Positions 48,589 through 52,283 of a stretch of 52,283 nucleotides of DNA are shown here, piece by piece. The notes beneath the pieces are model-generated. The model was given only the letters and a program-made list of their open reading frames with translations, was not told the DNA's origin and ran no database searches. How positions within the stretch are numbered: position 1 is the stretch's first letter; every line of letters begins with the position of its first letter. The translations under genes and the position numbers were made by a program. This DNA comes from Methylobacterium crusticola (GTDB lineage Bacteria > Pseudomonadota > Alphaproteobacteria > Rhizobiales > Beijerinckiaceae), in assembly GCF_003574465.1 (NCBI RefSeq), contig NZ_QOWC01000026.1:1-52283 (forward strand), in the 5' to 3' direction.

Positions 48589-49464
48589 ATGCGCGACGCC
48601 GACGAGTTCAGCATCACCCGCGCGGTGATCGAGCGCTTCGCCGACACGCCCGATCCGCGCCTCAAGCAGCTCGTGACGAGCCTCGTCACGCACCTGCACG
48701 CGTTCGTGCGGGAGGTCGAGCCGAGCTTCGCCGAGTGGCGCGCCGGGATCGAGTTCCTGACCCGCACGGGCCAGATCTGCGACGCGCACCGCCAGGAGTT
48801 CATCCTCCTGTCGGACACACTCGGGGTGTCGATGCTCGTCGACGCGATCAACCACCGCATGCCCGAGGGCACCACCGAGACGACGGTGCTCGGGCCGTTC
48901 TACGTCGAGGCGGCGCCCGAGCACCCGAACGGGGCCGACATCGCGGGCGGCCTCGCCGGGGAGCCCCTCCTCGTCACCGGGACGGTCGCGGGCGCCGACG
49001 GCGCGCCCCTGCCGGGCGCCGTCGTGGACGTCTGGCACGCGGACGACGACGGGCACTACGACGTGCAGCAGCTCGAGGCCCTGGGCGGGCTCGCCGGCCG
49101 GGCGCGGTTCCGCGCCGACGCGGCCGGACGCTTCCACTTCTGGTCGATCAACCCGAAGCACTACCCGATCCCCGCCGACGGGCCGGTGGGCGAGATGCTG
49201 GCGGCGACGAACCGCCACCCGAACCGCCCGGCCCACGTGCACTTCATGATCGCCGCCCCGGGCCACGAGACGCTGGTGACCCACGTCTTCGCGCAGGACA
49301 GCCCCTACCTCGACTCGGACGCGGTGTTCGGGGTGAAGACTTCCCTGATCGCCCCCTTCGCCGACGCGCCGGCGGGCACCGCCCCGGACGGGCGCCGGAT
49401 GGAGACCCCCTACCGGCACCTCGACTACCGGTTCGGCCTCAAGGCGGCCGCCCCGCGGGCCTGA
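48589..49464 (+). CDS. hydroxyquinol 1,2-dioxygenase (intradiol)
   Basis: 291 aa. Opens 1,2,4-trihydroxybenzene between the two ortho hydroxyls to give maleylacetate. N-terminal helical linker domain (1-~100), then the beta-sandwich with Fe(III) ligands Tyr157 (GHYDVQ), Tyr192 (HYPIP), His216 and His218 (RPAHVHF). TTETTVLGPFYVEAAPEHPNG is the subgroup signature and the C-terminal end YRHLDYRFGLK also fits hydroxyquinol enzymes rather than catechol ones. ATG 48589 has GGGAGGAGA eight bases upstream. The gene lies 118 bp after maleylacetate reductase, as expected for one pathway. Confidence 0.93.
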   Translation: MRDADEFSITRAVIERFADTPDPRLKQLVTSLVTHLHAFVREVEPSFAEWRAGIEFLTRTGQICDAHRQEFILLSDTLGVSMLVDAINHRMPEGTTETTVLGPFYVEAAPEHPNGADIAGGLAGEPLLVTGTVAGADGAPLPGAVVDVWHADDDGHYDVQQLEALGGLAGRARFRADAAGRFHFWSINPKHYPIPADGPVGEMLAATNRHPNRPAHVHFMIAAPGHETLVTHVFAQDSPYLDSDAVFGVKTSLIAPFADAPAGTAPDGRRMETPYRHLDYRFGLKAAAPRA

Positions 49465-49586
49465 ACCCCGACCCGAGAGATCCGGCCTCGCGGCCGCAAC
49501 GACGACCGGGGCGCGCACCCCGGCGAGGCGAGAACCCGCGCCGCGGGCGTGGGCCTGCATCCATCACCCGGAAGGAGACGACCCCC

Positions 49587-50873
49587 ATGACCGACACGAC
49601 CACGGGCGGCGCCGTCGCGCCCGTCCCGACGACGGGCCCGACCACCTGGATCTCGGAGCTGGCGCCAAAGGAGCGCCGCACGCTCTGGGCCTGCGTCGGG
49701 GGCTGGGCGCTCGACGCCATGGACGTCCAGCTCTACAGCTTCGTCATCCCGACGCTCATCGCCACCTGGGGCGTCAGCCGCGGCGAGGCCGGGGCGCTCG
49801 GCACGGCGGCGCTGCTCACCTCGGCCCTCGGCGGCTGGCTCGCGGGCTTCCTCGCCGACCGCATCGGCCGGGTGCGCACGCTCCAGATCGCCATCCTGTG
49901 GTTCGCGGTCTTCACCTTCCTGTCGGGGCTCGCGCAGAGCTTCGGCCAGCTCTTCGTCGCCCGGGCGCTCATGGGCTTCGGCTTCGGCGGCGAGTGGGCG
50001 GCCGGCGCGGTGCTGCTCGGCGAGACGATCCGGGCCGAGCACCGCGGCAAGGCGCTCGGCACCATGCAGTCGGGCTGGGCCATCGGCTGGGGCGCGGCGG
50101 CGCTCCTCTACACGCTGTTCTTCTCGCTCCTGCCGGCGGAGACCGCCTGGCGCGTGCTGTTCTTCGTCGGCGTCGCCCCGGCCCTGCTGGTGTTCGTGCT
50201 GCGCCGCTTCATCGAGGAGCCGGAGGTCTACCGGGCCTCGCAGGCGCAGATCGCCGCGAGCGGCGACAAGCCGTCCTTCCTCGAGATCTTCCGGGGCCCG
50301 CTCCTGCGGACCACGCTCCTCGGGGCCATCATGGGCACCGGCGCGCAGGGCGGCTACTTCGCCGTGACGACGTGGCTGCCGACGTTCCTGCGCACGGAGC
50401 GCGGCCTCTCGGTGGTGAATTCCGGCGCCTACCTGTGCGTGCTGATCGCCGGGTCGTTCATGGGCTACCTCACGGGCGCCTACCTGGCGGACCGGATCGG
50501 CCGGCGCGCCACCTTCCTGGTCTTCGCCGTCGGGGCCGGCGTGGTGGTGCTGACCTACACCATGGTGCCGTTCGGCGATGCCGTGATGCTGGTGCTGGGC
50601 TTCCCCCTCGGGTTCTTCGCCTCGGGCGTGTTCAGCGCCATGGGGGCCTTCTTCACCGAGCAGTTCCCGACCCGGGTGCGCGGCGTCGGCCAGGGCTTCG
50701 CGTACAATTTCGGCCGCGCCACCGGGGCCCTGTTCCCGACCCTCGTCGGCGTGATGTCGGCCTCGATGCCGCTGGGCCAGGCGATCGGCCTGTTCGCGGC
50801 CGGCGCCTACGCGATCATGGCGGTGGCGGCGTTCCTGCTGCCCGAGACCCGCGGCAAGGTGCTGACGGCGTGA
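49587..50873 (+). CDS. MFS transporter, aromatic-acid/sugar-acid type
   Basis: 428 aa, 12 predicted helices. GGWALDAMDVQLYSFVIPTL in TM1 is the D-x3-D pattern of the AAHS (aromatic acid:H+ symporter) and related families. GGWLAGFLADRIGRVRTLQ is the inter-TM2/3 motif and GFGFGGEWAAGAVLLGETI is typical of this subgroup. The central loop IEEPEVYRASQAQI and second-half DRIGRRATF are intact. Encoded after GAAGGAGA. Its place between the dioxygenase and a 3-hydroxyisobutyrate-dehydrogenase-like gene suggests uptake of a resorcinol, benzoate or phenolic-acid precursor of hydroxyquinol; the substrate is not known. Confidence 0.9.
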   Translation: MTDTTTGGAVAPVPTTGPTTWISELAPKERRTLWACVGGWALDAMDVQLYSFVIPTLIATWGVSRGEAGALGTAALLTSALGGWLAGFLADRIGRVRTLQIAILWFAVFTFLSGLAQSFGQLFVARALMGFGFGGEWAAGAVLLGETIRAEHRGKALGTMQSGWAIGWGAAALLYTLFFSLLPAETAWRVLFFVGVAPALLVFVLRRFIEEPEVYRASQAQIAASGDKPSFLEIFRGPLLRTTLLGAIMGTGAQGGYFAVTTWLPTFLRTERGLSVVNSGAYLCVLIAGSFMGYLTGAYLADRIGRRATFLVFAVGAGVVVLTYTMVPFGDAVMLVLGFPLGFFASGVFSAMGAFFTEQFPTRVRGVGQGFAYNFGRATGALFPTLVGVMSASMPLGQAIGLFAAGAYAIMAVAAFLLPETRGKVLTA

Positions 50874-50908
50874 GCCCGCGGGAACGACCCACGCAAGGGA
50901 GAGAGATC

Positions 50909-51778
50909 ATGCGGATCGCCTGGATCGGCGCCGGCAAGCTCGGCGCCCCGATGGCCCGCCACGTCGTGGCGGCCGGCCACGACGTGGCCCTCGCGGACAC
51001 CGACCCGGCCCGCCTCGCCCTGGTGCCGGGCGCCCGCCCGGCCCGGGACGCCGCCGGGGCGGCGGACGGCGCCGGGCTCGCCGTCACGAGCCTGCCCGAC
51101 GACCGCGCCCTGCGCGCGGTCGTCCTCGAGGGCGGCCTCCTCGCGCGCCTGCGGCCGGGCGCGGTGCTCGTCGACACCAGCACGGTCTCGCCGCAGGCCT
51201 GCGAGGCGGTGCGGCGGGAGGCCGAGGCGCGGGGCGTCCTCTACCTCGCCGCGCCGGTCTCCGGCAGCACCGCGACCGCGGAGGCGGCGGCCCTGACGCT
51301 GCTCGCCTCCGGGCCCGCCGCGGCCCTGGAGCAGGCCCGGCCCGCGCTGGCGACCTTCGCCCGGGCGATCCACCACGTCGGCGAGGGTGCCGAGGCGCGC
51401 TACCTCAAGCTCGCCGTCAACCACTTCGTCGGCTCGACCGCGCAGGTCGCCGCCGAGGCCCTGACCCTCGCCCGCCGGGGCGGCGTCGCCTGGGACACCA
51501 TCCTCGACGTGCTGGGCAGCTCCGCCGCGGCCTCGCCCCTCATCGCCTACAAGCTCGATCCCCTGCGCCGGCGCGACTTCGCCCCGGCCTTCTCGGTCGC
51601 CCAGATGCGCAAGGACATGAGCCTGTGCGTCGCGGCGGGCGAGGCGGTCGGGGTCGCGATGCCGGTGGCCGACCTGGTGCGGGCGGCCTACGCGCGCCAG
51701 GAGGCGGATCTCGGCGCCCTCGACTTCTTCGCCGCCGTGCTCGAGGCCGAGCGCGGCGCCGGCCTCGGCGAACCGTGA
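50909..51778 (+). CDS. NAD(P)-dependent 3-hydroxyisobutyrate dehydrogenase-like protein
   Basis: 289 aa beta-hydroxyacid dehydrogenase. Rossmann part begins MRIAWIGAGKLGAPMARHVV (GxGxxG), VDTSTVSPQ is the conserved segment, LYLAAPVSGSTATAEAAALTLLASG carries the substrate-binding loop, and the catalytic Lys lies in ARYLKLAVNHFVGSTAQ. Members include HIBDH, tartronate semialdehyde reductase and gamma-hydroxybutyrate dehydrogenase. In a hydroxyquinol operon its substrate is unclear; it is not a standard step of the maleylacetate route. AAGGGAGAGAG precedes the ATG; it starts 36 bp after the transporter. Confidence 0.88.
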   Translation: MRIAWIGAGKLGAPMARHVVAAGHDVALADTDPARLALVPGARPARDAAGAADGAGLAVTSLPDDRALRAVVLEGGLLARLRPGAVLVDTSTVSPQACEAVRREAEARGVLYLAAPVSGSTATAEAAALTLLASGPAAALEQARPALATFARAIHHVGEGAEARYLKLAVNHFVGSTAQVAAEALTLARRGGVAWDTILDVLGSSAAASPLIAYKLDPLRRRDFAPAFSVAQMRKDMSLCVAAGEAVGVAMPVADLVRAAYARQEADLGALDFFAAVLEAERGAGLGEP

Positions 51779-51790
51779 GGACACCCGGCA

Positions 51791-52283
51791 ATGCCCCACT
51801 TCATCGTCCACTGCCTCGACCATGCCGGCGCCGCGGAGCGCCGCCTCGCGCACTACGAGGCCCACAAGGCCTACCTCGCCGGGCCACTCCCGGTGGAGAC
51901 CCTGGTCTCCGGCCCGCTCCTGGCCGAGGACGGCGCCACGATGATCGGCAGCCTCTTCCTGCTCGAGGCCCCGGACCGCGCCGCCGTCGAGGCGTTCCAC
52001 CACGCCGACCCGTTCCGGGCGGCGGGGATCTGGGCCGAGGTGCGCATCCACCCGTTCCTCAAGCGGGTGGACCGGCGGGGCGGCGCGGAGGCGCGCTGGC
52101 CTCCCGGATTTCCCGGGTGCCGGCTCGCCGCGGCCCCGGTCGGGTCCCGGGCGCCCGCGCGGTCCGGCACGCGGGCAGGGGGCGCCGCCCTCTGCCCGCA
52201 CGCATCGACGGTCTCGCGCGCCGCCATCGCGGCGGCGCTCCGGGGTCTCACGCGCCGCCGCCGCGGCGGCGCTCCGGGGTCTC
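51791..52283 (+). CDS. YciI-like (DGPF/YCII) protein, 3' end beyond window
   Basis: Starts MPHFIVHCLDHAGAAERR twelve bases after the previous stop. Residues 1-~98 form a complete YCII domain (HYEAHKAYLAG, GPLLAEDGATMIGSLFLLEAPDRAAVEAF, FHHADPF, WAEVRIHPFLKRV). The His/Asp residues of the presumed active site are present. Family members normally stop near residue 95-100. Here the frame stays open for at least 66 more codons of Arg/Ala/Pro-rich sequence that enter the 34-bp repeats and run off the window. The extension may be real, or the stop codon may have been lost. Role in the operon unknown; YciI relatives handle muconolactone-like compounds. Confidence 0.75.
   Translation, partial: MPHFIVHCLDHAGAAERRLAHYEAHKAYLAGPLPVETLVSGPLLAEDGATMIGSLFLLEAPDRAAVEAFHHADPFRAAGIWAEVRIHPFLKRVDRRGGAEARWPPGFPGCRLAAAPVGSRAPARSGTRAGGAALCPHASTVSRAAIAAALRGLTRRRRGGAPGS
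52211..52283 (+). repeat. 34-bp tandem repeat cut by the window edge
   Basis: Units 52211-52244 and 52245-52278 and the start of a third at 52279 share GTCTCRCGCGCCGCC and GCGGCGGCGCTCCGGG. Identity is high (two differences in 34). Inside each unit GCGCCGCC and GGCGGCGC pair, so each is a palindromic hairpin. More copies may follow outside the window. Confidence 0.85.

Noticed and set aside
52211..52283. CRISPR array
   Set aside because: The 34-bp units are directly adjacent without variable spacers, so this is a simple tandem repeat.

Overview
The window is about 52 kb of very GC-rich DNA (roughly 70-75 % by eye). Codon third positions are almost all G or C, genes are densely packed on both strands, and AT-rich islands occur only at promoters. 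Gene content (TRAP transporter, DctABD, a pimeloyl-type beta-oxidation cluster, a GcrA-type domain, MatA/MatB, hydroxyquinol dioxygenase) points to an alphaproteobacterium, most likely Hyphomicrobiales such as Methylobacterium or a relative. That placement is inferred from content; no rRNA, tRNA or other marker is present. I saw no insertion sequence, phage, plasmid or CRISPR array, so this looks like ordinary chromosome with catabolic islands.

Layout. 1-3.1 kb: small unknown genes, a CHASE3 adenylate cyclase, and a 77-aa GcrA-C-terminal-like protein behind a long leader hairpin. 3.15-15.8 kb: a sugar-nucleotide epimerase with a repeat-generated tail, then a fatty or dicarboxylic acid degradation cluster. 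The cluster holds a double-TetR regulator, an acyl-CoA dehydrogenase, a leftward thiolase / FadB-type / PimC-like / PimD-like set, and a rightward SDR and acyl-CoA ligase. Two rightward units share a 47-bp promoter/operator-like module with identical internal spacing. 15.9-23.2 kb: HerA-like ATPase, glutathione transferase, a 58-aa gene followed by what looks like a cut-off gene, a globin-coupled chemoreceptor, an RHH regulator with its own operator, a PHB-depolymerase-like esterase and a quinone oxidoreductase.

23.2-28.0 kb: dctD-dctB (leftward) and dctA (rightward) around a control region with two 16-bp palindromic activator sites, an IHF-like site and a sigma-54 promoter. 28.1-29.8 kb: msrB and a YihY-family membrane protein. 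30.0-37.1 kb: malonate use, with a GntR/FCD regulator divergent from a three-gene TRAP transporter, malonyl-CoA decarboxylase (matA) and malonyl-CoA synthetase (matB). 37.1-38.1 kb: an unknown 81-aa protein and a lone ParB-like-domain protein.

38.5-44.6 kb: a tripartite RND efflux operon of the heavy-metal type. 44.6-46.9 kb: HxlR regulator divergent from an azoreductase over a nested palindromic operator, then a pirin closed by a good intrinsic terminator. 47.1-52.3 kb: a hydroxyquinol (1,2,4-trihydroxybenzene) degradation operon with a Dabb protein, maleylacetate reductase, hydroxyquinol 1,2-dioxygenase, MFS transporter, a 3-hydroxyisobutyrate-dehydrogenase-like enzyme and a YciI-like gene that runs off the window.

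The genes fit a metabolically versatile soil or plant-associated bacterium feeding on C4-dicarboxylates, malonate, medium-chain or dicarboxylic acyl compounds and aromatic breakdown products, with efflux and quinone defences alongside. A recurring structural oddity is short tandem repeats (17-34 bp, 2-4 copies) at the 3' ends of at least five unrelated genes.
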